DNA of 64,000 bases. Source: Hyperoodon ampullatus (lineage: Eukaryota > Chordata > Mammalia > Artiodactyla > Ziphiidae). Shown piece after piece: positions 46,680-58,970 of this stretch. Numbering within the stretch: position 1 is the stretch's first letter; the number at the start of each line of letters is the position of its first letter. The translations under genes and the position numbers were made by a program. The stretch is taken from contig OX457074.1 in the NCBI GenBank assembly GCA_949752795.1, positions 4,229,527 through 4,293,526 of the forward strand, read 5' to 3'. The notes below the pieces were generated by a model. That model saw only the letters and a list, made by a program, of their open reading frames with translations, searched no databases and was not told the DNA's origin.

Positions 46680-46994
46680 GGGACTTCCCTGGTGGCGCAG
46701 TGGTTAAGAATCCACCAATGCAGGGGACACAGGTTCGAGCCCTGGTCCAGGAAGATCCCACATGCCGCAGAGCAATTAAGCCTGTGCGCCACAGCTACTG
46801 AGGCCGCGTGCCACAACTACTGAAGCCCGCATGCCTAGAGCCGGTGCTCCGCAACAAGAGAAGCTACCGCAATGAGAAGCCCACGTACCACAACAAAGAG
46901 TAGCCCGTGCTCGCCACAACTAGAGAAAGCCCGCGTGCATAAACGAATGCAGCCAGAAATAAAATAAATTTATTTAAAAAAAAAAAGAAAGAAA
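46680..46994 (+). mobile_element. tRNA-derived SINE (type B)
   Basis: A perfect 14 bp duplication, gaaaggttaatcta (46666-46679 and 46995-47008). Confidence 0.92.
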
Positions 46995-47200
46995 GAAAGG
47001 TTAATCTAATCTAGAAAGAATCTGAACTCTGGGATGCTAAGCATAGCTGAAACAAGCCTACATAACAGATGGTGCGACCTGGCCCCCTTGTCACACTTGG
47101 CCCTAAGATTCTCCTAGCCAGGCTAATACCCTACAATCAGTAGATTGGAGGATCCTTTGGGAAAACTGACCAGCTCAAGAAGAAATGCCTATAGATACTG

Positions 47201-47665
47201 TATTAGTCTCCTAGGGCTGTTATAACAGATTACCAAAATCTTGGTAGCTTAAAACAAAATAAATTTATTCTCTCTCAGTTCTGGAAGTCAGAAGTCTGAA
47301 ATCAATCAAGTCTGAAAACATGTCAGCAGGGCCACGTCCCCTCTGGAGGCTCTAGGGAGCATTTCTTTCTTTGCCTTTTCCAGCTTCTGGTGGCTCCAGG
47401 TGTTCCTTGGTTCCTCACTCCAATCTGCCTCCATCTTCACAAAACTTTCTCCTCTTCTCTCTGTCTCTCCTCTGTGTTATCTCTTATATAAGACACTTGT
47501 TATTGGGTTTGGGGCCCACCCAGATAATCCAGGGTGGTCTTATCTCAAAATCCTTAGTTACATTTGCAAAGACCCTTTTTCCAGGTAAGGTCACATTCAC
47601 AGATTATGGGGATTAGGATGTGGATATATCTTTTGGGGGGGGACATTATTCAACCCACTAAGAGC
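47201..47665 (-). mobile_element. MLT1-type solo LTR (ERVL-MaLR)
   Basis: Opens 'tgtattagtctcctagggct' and ends 'cattattcaacccacta', the reverse of an MLT1 LTR. No retroviral genes adjoin. Confidence 0.8.
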
Positions 47666-47918
47666 TGAGAGTCCCAAGTGAAAGCTCGCTATAGTAATGT
47701 CCAACTGCAAAGCCCTGTCTCAGAACACAGGGCTTCCAGAAAACTTTAGTGCCTCAGTCTTAAACATGAATGGACTGTCAGAGATTACCAGGTAGTTGAA
47801 GAAAATCTCTAACGTGAAAGACAAAGACCAAACAAATAAACAAGAACAAAGGAACTTAGAGGATACAGAAACAGCACAGAGACCAGAACAAAACAAAGTA
47901 TAACTTAAAAAGATGATA

Positions 47919-48084
47919 AGGGACTTCCCTGGTGGTCCGGTGGCTAAGACTCTGAGCTCCCAATGCAAGGGGCCCAGGTTCAATCCCTGGTCAGGGAACT
48001 AGATCCCACATGCATGCCACAACTAAGAGTTTGCATGCTGCAACTAAGACCCAGTGCAGCCAAAAATAAATATTAAAGAAAAAA
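47919..48084 (+). mobile_element. tRNA-derived SINE (type C), first of a tandem pair
   Basis: Bounded by aaaaagatgata at 47907-47918 and 48085-48096. Confidence 0.88.
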
Positions 48085-48096
48085 AAAAAGATGATA

Positions 48097-48278
48097 GGTA
48101 CTTCCCTGGTGGTCCAGTGGCTAAGACTCCACATTCCCAATGCAGGGGGCCCGGGTTTGATCCCTGGTCGGGGAACTTAGATCCCACATACCGCAACTTA
48201 GCCCACACACCATAATGAAAAGCCCTGTGTGCCACAGCGAAGACCCAGCACAACCAAAATAAATAAAAATAAATTTAT
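48097..48278 (+). mobile_element. tRNA-derived SINE (type C), second of a tandem pair
   Basis: Bounded by aaaaagatgata at 48085-48096 and 48279-48290, so it shares its left flank with the copy before it. Confidence 0.88.
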
Positions 48279-48451
48279 AAAAAGATGATAAATATTCTCA
48301 GATATGGAGATATTACGTCCAAGAAGTAAGAACAGAAGGGTACATATATTAAAAAAGGAATAAAACATCTTAAGAATATGATAACCAATAACTTCAATCA
48401 AAGGGTTGGAAGATAAAATTGAGAAGATATCCTTTTTTTAAAAAAAACACT

Positions 48452-48565
48452 GGGGAATTCCCTGGCGGTCCAGTGGTTAGGACTGCGCTTTCACTGCCAA
48501 GGGCCCGGGTTCGATCCCTGGTTGGGAAACAGATTCCACAGGTTGTGCAGCCTGGCCCTCCCCCA
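48452..48565 (+). mobile_element. tRNA-derived SINE (type C)
   Basis: Head 'ggggaattccctggcggtcc', ends at an A-rich stretch after 'cctggccctcccc'. Confidence 0.83.
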
Positions 48566-50289
48566 AAAATAACCTGGAAAATTGGCATGAAAAGATTTTT
48601 AAAAGCTAGAAGTAGCCCAGGAGGATTAACATTCAACTAAGGAGTTACAGAGAAGTAAAGAAAAGTGGAGGGAAAGCAGCATTGAAGGAATAATTCAAGA
48701 AATCAAATCAAAACTAAACGGCCTACATCTCCAGAATGAGAAGCCCACTGAGTGCCCAACATAATGGATGGAAAAGTAATCAGAAATTTCAGGTCATTGA
48801 GTAAATAGAGGAAGGTTACTAAAAAATTCCGAGAGAAAGCAGTTAACGTTCAAAGGAACAGCCGTCAAAATGGTACCATGCTTCCCATCAGCCATGCTGG
48901 AAGATGGTGTAGGAATGCTTTCGAATTATTTATGACCTATAACTTTATGAATTAGCCAAATTGTGAATTCAGTAAAGTAAGCATATTTTCAGATGCGTGA
49001 AATCTTAAAAAATTTTACTTCCTACCCATGTACCTTTCTCAGGAAACGTCTGGAGGATGTGGTACACCAAAATGAGAATAAATCAAGAAACAGGAAGACG
49101 TGATCCTGGAAACAGGATATTCAACAGAGGTGAGAAATGAAGAGAATCTTCAAGATGATGATGAAAGGAAATCGCAGGGTGACATAACCTGGCTGCAGGC
49201 CTTTGAGAGTAATCAGGACTGGGGCAGGAGGACAGAAGGGACGTCTCCAAGAAACCAGATGGAGTGAACAGAGGAAAAATGTACACTTCTGGTGATGGTG
49301 GAGAATGAAGTCATTACAGGGATGGAAAACTAAGCAGAAAAAAAATTTTGTTTTGTTTTGTTTTGTTTTGAATTAATGATTAACTCCAGGAAAAGAATGT
49401 TTTAAAAAACTGAGAAAGAAACAAAGCTTAATCATAGTAGACGAGCTTGGCTGTGGATAATATTTATGGAGGCGTAATTGTGTCAACAGAGTATGGATGT
49501 TGATCTCCACCAACCCCAGCACTTGTGGGCTTTCCTCCTTGTAGACTCTGCATTCCAGCCAGCAGGAGTGCTCTTTGTTCCAACTACCCAGGGCTTCTTT
49601 TATTTAAGTGGGAGTTAATTAAATTCAATTAGTAAATTAATACATTAATAGATTAAATTAATTGTTGAATTAAAATATCAGTAAAGAATGAGTCTAAGCA
49701 ATACACACTTTTTTTCTTTTTTAGACTAAACACTTTGAAAAGATTATCAGGCTTTAAACTTGTGTTCTAACTAATTTGAGACTTGTGATTTACCCAAACA
49801 ACATGTAGTGTATACCCAACCTTCATCCCATTAAATAGGGAAGTTAAGTTGTATGTATTTGAATCTGGCATATGTTACGCTGACCTGTGACACATTATAT
49901 TGTAAATTTTTTTTCTAGTTTTTTTTTTTTTTTCCCCACTAGTGAGCAGTTTGAAGGCAGGCTCTTGTTCTTTCCTCTGTAAGGTTCTGGCACTTGACAC
50001 AGACCTTCGATTGTTTTTTTTTTAATCTAATTTTAAGTCACTACAAGAGACCAGTTTGAGTTGATGACCACATCTAATACTTGCAGAGCGTTCCGTTGCT
50101 TACACAACACTGTCACATCCGTCTGCCCCATACTGAGGTTGGTGTTTTCAGTATTCTCTCCTACCCTCCCATTTTGCAGACGACGACCTGAGTTCCAGAG
50201 AGTGCCTTGCCGAAGGTCGCACAAGTCAGCGTTGGAGCCTCTAGCAGAACTCAGGTCTCCTGACACCCAGTGATGCGTTAAAATACTTT

Positions 50290-50805
50290 TTTAAAAACTG
50301 TGATTAAAAAAAATTACCATCAACCATTTTTAAGTGTATAGTTCAGTAGTGTTAAGTATAGTCACATGGTTGTGTAACAAATCTCTAGAACTTACTCATC
50401 TTGCAAAACTGAAACTTTATATCCATTGAACAACTCTCTACTTTCCCCTCACCCCTGCCCCTGGCAACCACCATTCTACTTTCTGTCTCTATGAATTTGA
50501 GTACTCTAGATACCTTCTGTAAGTGGAGTCACACAGTATGTGTCTCTTTGTGATTGGCTCATTTCACTTAGCATATGTCCTCGAGGTTGATACATTTCCT
50601 CCCTTAAGTCTGAACAGTATTACATTGTTTGTAGCACATTTTGTTCATCCATTCTTCCATCAACGGACACTTAGGTTGCTTCCACCTTTTAGCTATTACG
50701 AATAATGCTGCTCTGAGCATGGGTATACACGTATCTCTTTGAGATCTTGCTTTCAGTTTTCTTGGATATATACTTGGAAGTGGGATTCCAGTAATGCGTT
50801 TTTTT

Positions 50806-50839
<34 letters not shown>

Positions 50840-51110
50840 GGTACGTGGGCCTCTCACTGTTGCGGTCTCTCCCGTTGCGGAGCACAGGCTCCGGACGCAC
50901 AGGCCCAGCGGCCATGGCTCACGGACCCAGCCGCTCCGCGGCATGTGGGATCTTCCTGGACCGGGGCACGAACCCGTGTCCCCTGCATCGGCAGGCGGAC
51001 TCTCAACCACTGCGCCACCAGGGAAGCCCTCCAGTAATGCATTTTTTAAATTCTCCATCTCATTCCAAAAATGATTTGAGGCCACTGTCCCAGCACCTTC
51101 ATAAGTATTA
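50290..51110 (-). mobile_element. Old L1 3' fragment, inverted
   Basis: Worn L1 text ('ttagcatatgtcctcgaggt', 'cacttaggttgcttccacct') interrupted by the SINE at 50798. Confidence 0.75.
50798..51029 (-). mobile_element. CHR-type SINE (type A)
   Basis: An 11 bp duplication, tccagtaatgc (50787-50797 and 51030-51040); long poly-T edge of about 30 bases. It is the only inverted SINE between 43.0 and 59.0 kb. Confidence 0.93.
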
Positions 51111-51579
51111 AAAAAAAAATTTTTTAAAGTTCTGAATTTCTAATGAATGAACAAAGGGGCCAGAATGTAACAGAGGAGACGACAGAAAGGAGTGGCCTGT
51201 GAGAAGTCTGGCAGAATAAAGCTTTTTACCTTTACCCTCGGGAAATAGCTGCAAATAATTAAGATCCACCAGAGATGGACCGGAGTGGCCAAGGCTTGTT
51301 TTCCCATCTACATAAAGGTCTCCAAAGCATTCCCAAAGTTGCATTCAAATAGAGTAAGCCCTGTGCCTATGAAAGGGTCACAGAGGAGGGATTTGGTATT
51401 CATGATACCTGGTCTGTACAGGGGTGGGTGCACAAACTCAGATATTCTGGGCCTGTCATGCGACCTTCATAAAGGATCTAGTCGGAGTGGGGCCTGTGGT
51501 GGAGTGTGCTGGCCATAGGTCTGTACTCAGCTCCAGACACTGATGTCAGATCTTACGATTTTTCAAGAAAAACTAGATA

Positions 51580-51640
51580 CATCTGAAACTAACACAACAT
51601 TATAAGTCAACTATACTCCAATAAAAATTTTTTTTTAAAA
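51580..51640 (+). mobile_element. L1 extreme 3' end fragment
   Basis: 'ctgaaactaacacaacatta' and 'ctatactccaataaaaa' are typical of the last bases of mammalian L1. Confidence 0.7.
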
Positions 51641-51733
51641 AGAAAAGCTGGAAACCTGGATTTTTATGTAGAATACCATGATTTTCTAAAGCTGGCATTT
51701 AAATTTTCAAAAAGATTTAAAAGGCATTGTGTA

Positions 51734-52073
51734 GGGTTTCCCTGGTGGCGCAGTGGTTAAGAATCCGCCTGCCAATGCAGGGGACATGGGTTCGAGCCCT
51801 GGTCCGGGAAGATCCCACATGCCACGGAGCAACTAAGACCGTGTGCCACAACTAGTGAGCCTGAGCTCTGGAGCCCACAAACCACAACTACTGAAGCCCG
51901 TGCGCCTAGAGACAGTGCTCCGCAACAAGAGAAGCCACCACAATTAGAAGCTCACGCACAGCAACAAAGAGTAGCCCCGCTCACTGCAACTAGAGAAAGT
52001 CCGTTCACAGCAACGAAGACCCAATGCAGCCAAAAATAAATAAATAAATTTATTTTAAAAATAATAATAAAAT
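51734..52073 (+). mobile_element. tRNA-derived SINE (type B)
   Basis: A perfect 15 bp duplication, aaaaggcattgtgta (51719-51733 and 52074-52088); full long form. Confidence 0.93.
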
Positions 52074-52421
52074 AAAAGGCATTGTGTAAATCAAAGACAA
52101 AATACAAGTTTGCAGCCTCTGGTGTGTGGTACTGTGGAGCATTTATGGTAGGCAGTGACTTCTGGGGAAGAATTGTGTCTGGTTTGTTTGGCCAGGGCTG
52201 GGGAGAGGTCAACGGGGCCTAAATCAAATGCCCTTCTGTCCTTGGGTAAAGCTTAGTGTGTTGCAGGCAGAGAGGAAATGGCCTAAAATGAACCATTAAG
52301 TTCTCCTGGTAGCATATCTGTGCCGGCCAGACAGGAGAGGAGGGCCCCCAATTTCGCATCATTTCTGTGAGATTCGTTTGTGCCTACTTCACAGAACCGC
52401 TGTAAGAATAAAACATCACAG

Positions 52422-52847
52422 GGCTTCCCTGGTGGCACAGTGGTTGGGAGTCTGCCTGCTAATGCAGGGGACGCGGGTTCGGGCCCTGCTCTGGGAGGAT
52501 CCCACATGCCGCGGAGCGACTAGGCCCGTGAGCCACAACTACTGAGCCTGCGCGTCTGCAGCCTGTGCTCCGCAATGGGAGAGGCTGTGACAGTGAGAGG
52601 CCCGCACACCGCGATGAAGAGTGGCCCCCGCTTGCCCCAACTAGAGAAAGCCCACGCACAGAAACAAAGACCCAACACAGCAAAAATAAATAAATTAATA
52701 AACTCCTACCCCCAACATCTTCTTAAAAAAAAAAAAAAAGAAGTATAAATTCTATGCACAATAAATAAGTTACAAGGATATATTGTACAGCACAGGGAAT
52801 ACGGCCAGCATTTTATTTTAAAAAAAAATAATAATAATAATAAGAAA
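52422..52847 (+). mobile_element. Chimeric retroposon: type B SINE joined to an L1 3' segment
   Basis: An 18 bp perfect duplication, aagaataaaacatcacag (52404-52421 and 52848-52865), bounds 426 bp. Inside are a type B SINE (to about 52705), a short linker, an A15 run, and then an L1-3'-like segment ('acaaggatatattgtacagc', 'acagggaatacggccagc') with its own A-rich tail. One duplication around both parts means they landed together. Confidence 0.85.
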
Positions 52848-53283
52848 AAGAATAAAACATCACAGATTTGGAAAGGTGTTGAATTTCTCCTAAAATGTAA
52901 TGCAGGTGCTAACTGGGATAGTTATCTTGCCGTGAAGAGCTCAGAAGAGTGTAATGTTTTGGGAACAGCTTCTACAAAAGCTGACCTAGGAGATGCTGGG
53001 CCCCAGCTGTGGCTGGAAGAAATGAAGGGGAAAGAATGTGTCAGCCGTTGTGCTCTGGTGGGTTTGAGAAGGAGGCAGAACACCGATCTTTCCTGGAAGT
53101 GGCGCTGAAGAGTCAGTGCGGAGTTGAGAAATACACGTGGCCATAAATGGCATGTCCCTGCTCCAAACAGCTCAGCTCATGCCTGGCTTCGTGAACCTGA
53201 CACTGGAAGTTTCAACTGAAATAAACTTCTGACCTTTCCATCAGTTCCTTTAAGTCAGAGTTTTATATGTTATAGACTACTTC

Positions 53284-53418
53284 AGGACTTCCCTGGAGGT
53301 CCAGTGGTTAAGACTCCTCACTTCCACTGCAGGGGGCACGGGATTGATCCCTGGTCGGGGAACTAAGATCCTGCAAGCTGCATGGCACGGTCAGAAAGGA
53401 AAAAAAAAAAAAAAAAAA
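53284..53418 (+). mobile_element. tRNA-derived SINE (type C)
   Basis: Head 'aggacttccctggaggtcca', 19-base poly-A tail. Confidence 0.86.
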
Positions 53419-53649
53419 GACAATTTCATATTCCCACTTAGAAGATTTGAACTGTTACTTCTGTTACTTAAGAAAGCAGCACTGCTTATTACTACTACTA
53501 CTATCATAATGTTAGTAATATTCCTATCATGCTTTATAACTTATAAGACCTTTCACTTGCATTCTTCTCATTTTGTTTCCTGGTAACTCTGAGATTATTA
53601 TTTCTCACTTTACAGATAAGGAAACTGATGGTTTCCCACTGTCCTTTAG

Positions 53650-54110
53650 CTAAAGGTTAGAATCTTCAACATGACCTAAGTCCCTCCCTAGTCTGGGCCT
53701 TGCCTACCTCTCCAGATCCCTCTTTCACTACCTTCCCAAGACCTCTCTTTGTTCCAGCTATTCTGGATTTCTTTTGAGTTCCTTAAGTAGGTCAGGTTCT
53801 CTCCAGCCATAGGCCTTGTGTTGCATGTGCCGTTTCTTCCACATAGAACACTTTCCCCTGTCCTCTTTGCCTGGCTAGCAACTACTCATCTTTTGGGTCT
53901 CAGTTTAACACCATTTCTTCACGGGAGCCTTTCCTGAACATTGAGGCTATGTTGGACTCCCCAGTAATATCCTCTTATACCCCCCGGCACTCCCCATTCC
54001 AAAGACTCATCACACTTCAAGTTACTCATTCAATAATTCTTGTTCCTGCTGGACTGTAAGCTGCATGAGGCAGAAACCAAATCTGCCTTAATTGATTCTA
54101 TAGTCTCAGT
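53650..54110 (+). repeat. L2 3' end
   Basis: L2 signature order: 'ctgggccttgcctacctctc', 'tttgcctggctagcaact', 'gggtctcagtttaacacc', 'ggactgtaagctgcatgagg'. Confidence 0.75.
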
Positions 54111-54493
54111 GCCTCGTATAATATACTTCTTTTGTTCTGAAAGCTTTTGTAACGAGTCTGCTATCTGGATTCCACTGCCATGGAACTAATGCATCAAAAC
54201 CTTGCCTTCAAGTCCAGTGCTGTGGGGCTTTTCTGACAGGCTTCTTCTGATATTTCAGTAACCAACATCCTTTGATTAGTGACCAAAATGCACACCTCCC
54301 ACATCCAATAGCAGGTTGTAAGGTTAGAACACAGTGACACTGTATTCTTTGTTAATGACTAGAAAAGGCTGGTGCTGTTCTCACCTCTTCTGTTGTTTCT
54401 GTGATGCTCACATACCAATGAGAACCTTTGCCTAGCATCCTTTTGGAGCAGTCAAGGGTGGATCACAGATGACAGGGACATTAAAAGCTATTC

Positions 54494-54866
54494 AGGGCTT
54501 CTCTGGTGGCGCAGTGGTTAAGAATCCACCTGCCGGGCTTCCCTGGTGGCGCAGTGGTTGAGAGTCCGCCTGCTGATGCAGGGGACACAGGTTCGTGCCC
54601 CGGTCCGGGAGGATCCCACATGCCGCGGAGCGGCTGGGCCCGTAAGCCATGGCTGCTGAGCCTGCGCGTCCGGAGCCTGTGCTCCGCAATGGGAGAGGTC
54701 ACAACGGTGAGAAGCCCGCGCACCACAACAAAGTAGCCCCGCCCCCGCCCCCTGCTCGCTGCAACTAGAGAAAGCCCGCGCGCAGCAACGAAGGCCTAAC
54801 GCAGCCATAAATAAAATCTATTAATTTTTTTTAAATAAACGGTTATTTTTTAAAAATAAAATAATG
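54494..54866 (+). mobile_element. Recombinant SINE (type B ends, type A body)
   Basis: Duplication aaagctattc (54484-54493 and 54867-54876) flanks the whole unit. The order is a 41 bp type B head (to 54534), a second head starting a type A body (54535 to about 54715), then the type B 3' part ('gcaccacaacaaagtagccc' to 'gcagccataaataaaa'). The type A portion lacks its own poly-A tail. Confidence 0.85.
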
Positions 54867-56047
54867 AAAGCTATTCTGACTATTCGCATCTCAGGTCTTG
54901 GTTTGGTGCACACCTGGGTCATTTATAGTTGGATGGCACATTTGTTTTACTTGTTGGAAGCAGTGAGGTATAGTTACCAAATTAATGGTGCAAGCCTAGG
55001 AGTGGAAGTAATACAGTTGCTCAAGCTGGCAAGGCAGGCGTTAAGCAGGTAAGCAGGGTCCAGTGGGAGGAACGCATGGCCTCATTTCAACAGCTGCAGC
55101 AAGCTGAAGTCCCTGAAGGTTTTCAAGCCAGCTACATCTCTCCTCAGCACAGTCTTTATGAAATCTGTCACCATATAACTTCCTCAGTCCAGTTCACGGT
55201 GATCAAAACTTGTGGCTAAATACCCGGGCGGTGGCGTATAAGGTTGCAAATGTTAGTTCCAAATATAGTGCAGTTCACGTCGCCAGTAAGGAAAGAACAT
55301 TGAACGAATTCATTACATGAACTGCTTAAACTAACTGAGCCTGAGAGCTTAAAGCCACATTCCTCAAATATGTGCACTCCACAAAACTGGCACTTAGTGT
55401 CAGGCAGTCAGGCTGGAAAACAGTCGTGAACCAAAGAATCTAAACAAGGAAGAAATGCTCTCAAGGTATGCATTTGCCATATGTTACTTTGTTCTCAGGT
55501 CATCTTTGGTGATGTGCTCCATGACTTAAAGCATGACATCAGGGGTCGCAGGTCTGAGCCTGGCACACTTGGCTTCACAAGGCAAAGACTGAAAATGTGT
55601 GGCACTGGTTACAAAGGGGAATAGGCAAAAGGGGCACAGCCTGTCTTTGTTACCAAAATAATTAAGTGCATAAACTAAAGTATAAAAACATAGCTGGAAG
55701 AATATGCCCCAAACATCTATTCATCATGATTGTCTTTGGGAGGTGGGTTTATAAGAAGAGAGAGTCACTTTCTAGGGGTTTTTTTTTTTCCCTTCAAAAT
55801 TTGGAAAATGGATCTGTATTACATTTTGTGAACAGGATTAAAATTTTAAGTGGATACAGTATTCTCAGATGAATAGCAAATTGTTACAATGAGGTTGGTA
55901 AGGAAAAGCCACAGACTGTAATTATTTTCTACCATACACAAAAAATACACTTGCATATACTAGATATAGAACAGTTCAAATAGAACCTTCTTTGGTGATG
56001 GATATGACCATATAGGTCATATATACTATATACATATATACAGATAT

Positions 56048-56200
56048 ACTGTGCTGCCCAATATGGTACCCACTAGCCATGGGTGGCTACTGAGCACTTG
56101 AAATGTGGCTAGCGCAGCTTAGGAACATATTTTTTATTTAACTTAAACTTAAATAGTGCATATGGCTAGTGGCTACTGCATTTGGACACATAGGTCTAGA
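56048..56200. mobile_element. MER5-type hAT relic
   Basis: Inverted ends 'gtgctgcccaatatgg' and 'gcatttggacaca', with 'gagcacttgaaatgtggcta' inside. Confidence 0.7.
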
Positions 56201-56666
56201 ACCTTCCATTTACAGGAAATAAGATTGTCAGCAGGGGCAGGGAGAGACCAGATTTGGTAGCCAAGAGATCTTCTATAAGCCATGTTCTGTTATGCTGTCT
56301 ATCCAGTAGAGTCTATGTACTCTAGGATTGTTACAATAGAGAGGAGGCACTTCTTTACACTTGTAAAGGCCACAGCATTAACTTCATCCTACCACACCCC
56401 TTCACATTCTCCTGAGTTTAACTGCTCCATTGGTAGATGAAGGAACTGACCTATTAGAAAAGCAACAATCATCTCACCCATCCTCATTCATCTCAAATAT
56501 TTTAAATGTTTTGTATTTTTTTCTTACAGACTGTTTCTTTTCACCTCTCCTCCATTATCTTGTATTCTATGTTGTCTTGAGACTTCTCCCATTAAACCAT
56601 CAACCATTCAGTATACTGTTTTCTTAATTTTTTTTGTCAGTCTAATAAGCATTAAGAGTATATCCA

Positions 56667-56873
56667 GGGCTTCCCTGGTGGCGCAGTGGTCGAGAGTCCG
56701 TCTGCTGATGCAGGGGACACGGGTTCGTGCCCCGGTCCGGGAAGATCCCACATGCCGCGGAGCGGCTGGGCCCATGAGCCATGGCCGCTGAGCCTGCGCG
56801 TCCAGAGCCTGTGCTCCGCAACGGGAGAGGCCACAACAGTGAGAGGCCCGCGTATTGCAAAAAAAAAAAAAAA
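56667..56873 (+). mobile_element. CHR-type SINE (type A)
   Basis: A perfect 13 bp duplication, aagagtatatcca (56654-56666 and 56874-56886). Confidence 0.93.
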
Positions 56874-57514
56874 AAGAGTATATCCATAAGATGAGTATAT
56901 ATAATACAAGGTAGATAATCAATCCCCTAGTAAATTACAGTGGATTAAAATTGCAGTGTAATGTAATATACCTGTACAGTTTGTCAAATTTATGATAAAA
57001 GTTAAGGTTGTTTTGGGGTGAGAGGAGGCGGATGTCTCAGAGGACCATACTGGTATGATAAGCCAAACCATGGCAAGATTTAATGTTTCTTTCTTTCTTG
57101 GTTGTCATTTTAATTGGTGTATAGCATGTCTGCTGGCAGCTGCTGGCAGCTTCCTGAGAAAGCACAGATTATGAGAGTAAGCTATGTTCCTCCTCTGTTG
57201 CTAATTCCACCCCAGCGCTGGGCCAGAAGTTCAGTAGTGGAAGCTACAGCTGCCAGGTACCAGCACCGACATCAGAGGAGCAGTGTTCTTTACAGACGGC
57301 AGCAAGAACCCCGCCGGCTCTCCTGACACCGCCGTCTACCACAGTCTGCCACCAATCGTACTGGTAGAGCAACCTGATGTGGGTTCCTGGGGAGAGCAGT
57401 TGTTTGGCCCGATGTTTCATTAACCTCAGGGTCTCCTGTCTCAGTCTTGCATTGGAAACCAAACGCCTTAACTACTTTGCTTGCACTCGGGTTGGTACAA
57501 GAAGGCATGGTCCA

Positions 57515-57724
57515 GGGGCTTCCCTGGTGGCGCAGTGGTTGAGAGTCCGCCTGCCGATGCAGGGGACACGGGTTCATGCCCCGGTCCGGGAAGATCCCAC
57601 ATGCTGCGGAGCGGCTGGGCCTGTGAGCCATGGCCGCTGAGCCTGCGCGTCCGGAGCCTGTGCTCTGCAAAGGGGAGAGGCCACAACAGTGAGAGGCCCG
57701 CCTACCGCAAAAAAAAAAAAAAAA
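57515..57724 (+). mobile_element. CHR-type SINE (type A)
   Basis: A perfect 16 bp duplication, aagaaggcatggtcca (57499-57514 and 57725-57740). Confidence 0.94.
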
Positions 57725-57880
57725 AAGAAGGCATGGTCCATCTTGGGTGGGTATTTTCCATTACCACAAAAGAGAGTCCTATTAAAAACAACAACTCTGA
57801 GATCCTAAAACTAGTATTTAGTAAGAAGAGATTAAATTCTCATCAGCTGATTTTATTATTCAGTCAAAAATGATGCTGTA

Positions 57881-58195
57881 GGGCTTCCCTGGTGGCGCAG
57901 TGGTTAAGAATCTGCCTGCCAATGCAGGAGACACGAGTTCTGGTCTGGGAAGATCCCACATGCCGCGGAGCAACTAAGCCCATGCACCACAATGACTGAG
58001 CCTGCACTCTAGAGCCCGCAAGCCACAACTACTGAAGCCCGTGTGCCTACAGCCTGTGCTCTGCAACAAGAGAAGCCACTACAATGAGAAGCCTGCGCAC
58101 CTCAACGAAGAGTAGCCCACGCTCGCTGCAACTAGAGACAGCCCATGCGCAGCAATGAAGACCCGATGCAGCCAAAAATAAAAATAAATATATAA
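57881..58195 (+). mobile_element. tRNA-derived SINE (type B)
   Basis: A perfect 15 bp duplication, aaaaatgatgctgta (57866-57880 and 58196-58210). Confidence 0.93.
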
Positions 58196-58851
58196 AAAAA
58201 TGATGCTGTAAGTATAGATTCAAAATTATAAATTTATTACCAAAAGCTTATTTTCTTGCTGAGAAAAAAAAATTACTAACCCTACAAATGTGGCTCCAAG
58301 TCCAGGACTCATTTGGATAATAGAGTTGAAAGACTTGATTTAAATTTATAAAACCCCTCCTACCCCCGCAAATTGCACACTACAGAGGTATTCTTTTCAA
58401 AGGGGTTCCTTCCTTCCTGAAATTCATCCTTAGAAAATGCAAGAATTCACCCACAACTGCCCACTGTCCCCAAAGGCTTTACTGCTTCCCATTAATAAAA
58501 TACTCTGTAAGGAAATAACAACACATTCATCTTTCTTTCCAACCTTCTGATTTCCACTAAAAATTTTAACCGAAGAAAATTAGGGAAAAGGAAAAGGACT
58601 GAATATCTTTAAAGCTATTGCCTGGGTCCAGTGTGACTGTCTGATCTTCTAATTGTGTAGACCTAACTAACAGTTAGCTGGGAGAACACAGGTTTTTGCA
58701 GACTGGCAAGCTTGCGTTCATCTCTAGTCCTGAGAGTTATTTGCTGTTTAACTACTTTGCCTAATTTTTCGGTGCCTGCTTTCTCATCTGTAAGATGAGT
58801 ATATTACCTAGGATAGGGAGCTATTTGGAGGACAAATTAAAACATCTGACA

Positions 58852-58970
58852 GGGAATTCCCCGCCGGTCCAGTGGTTAATGCGCTTTCATTGCCGAGGGT
58901 GCATGTTCAATCCCTGGTCGGGGAACTAAGATCCTGCAAGCCTTGTGGTGTGGCCAAACAAAACACAAAA
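58852..58970 (+). mobile_element. tRNA-derived SINE (type C)
   Basis: Duplication atctgaca (58844-58851 and 58971-58978). Confidence 0.86.

Noticed and set aside
49340..49372. Direct (TTTTG)n run
   Set aside because: Simple microsatellite with no associated structure.
57114..57462. Possible coding region with FFTDGSKNPAG in one frame near 57.29 kb, recalling an RNase H start
   Set aside because: Short, followed by a stop, no further conserved residues, and overlapping unrelated frames; treated as chance.
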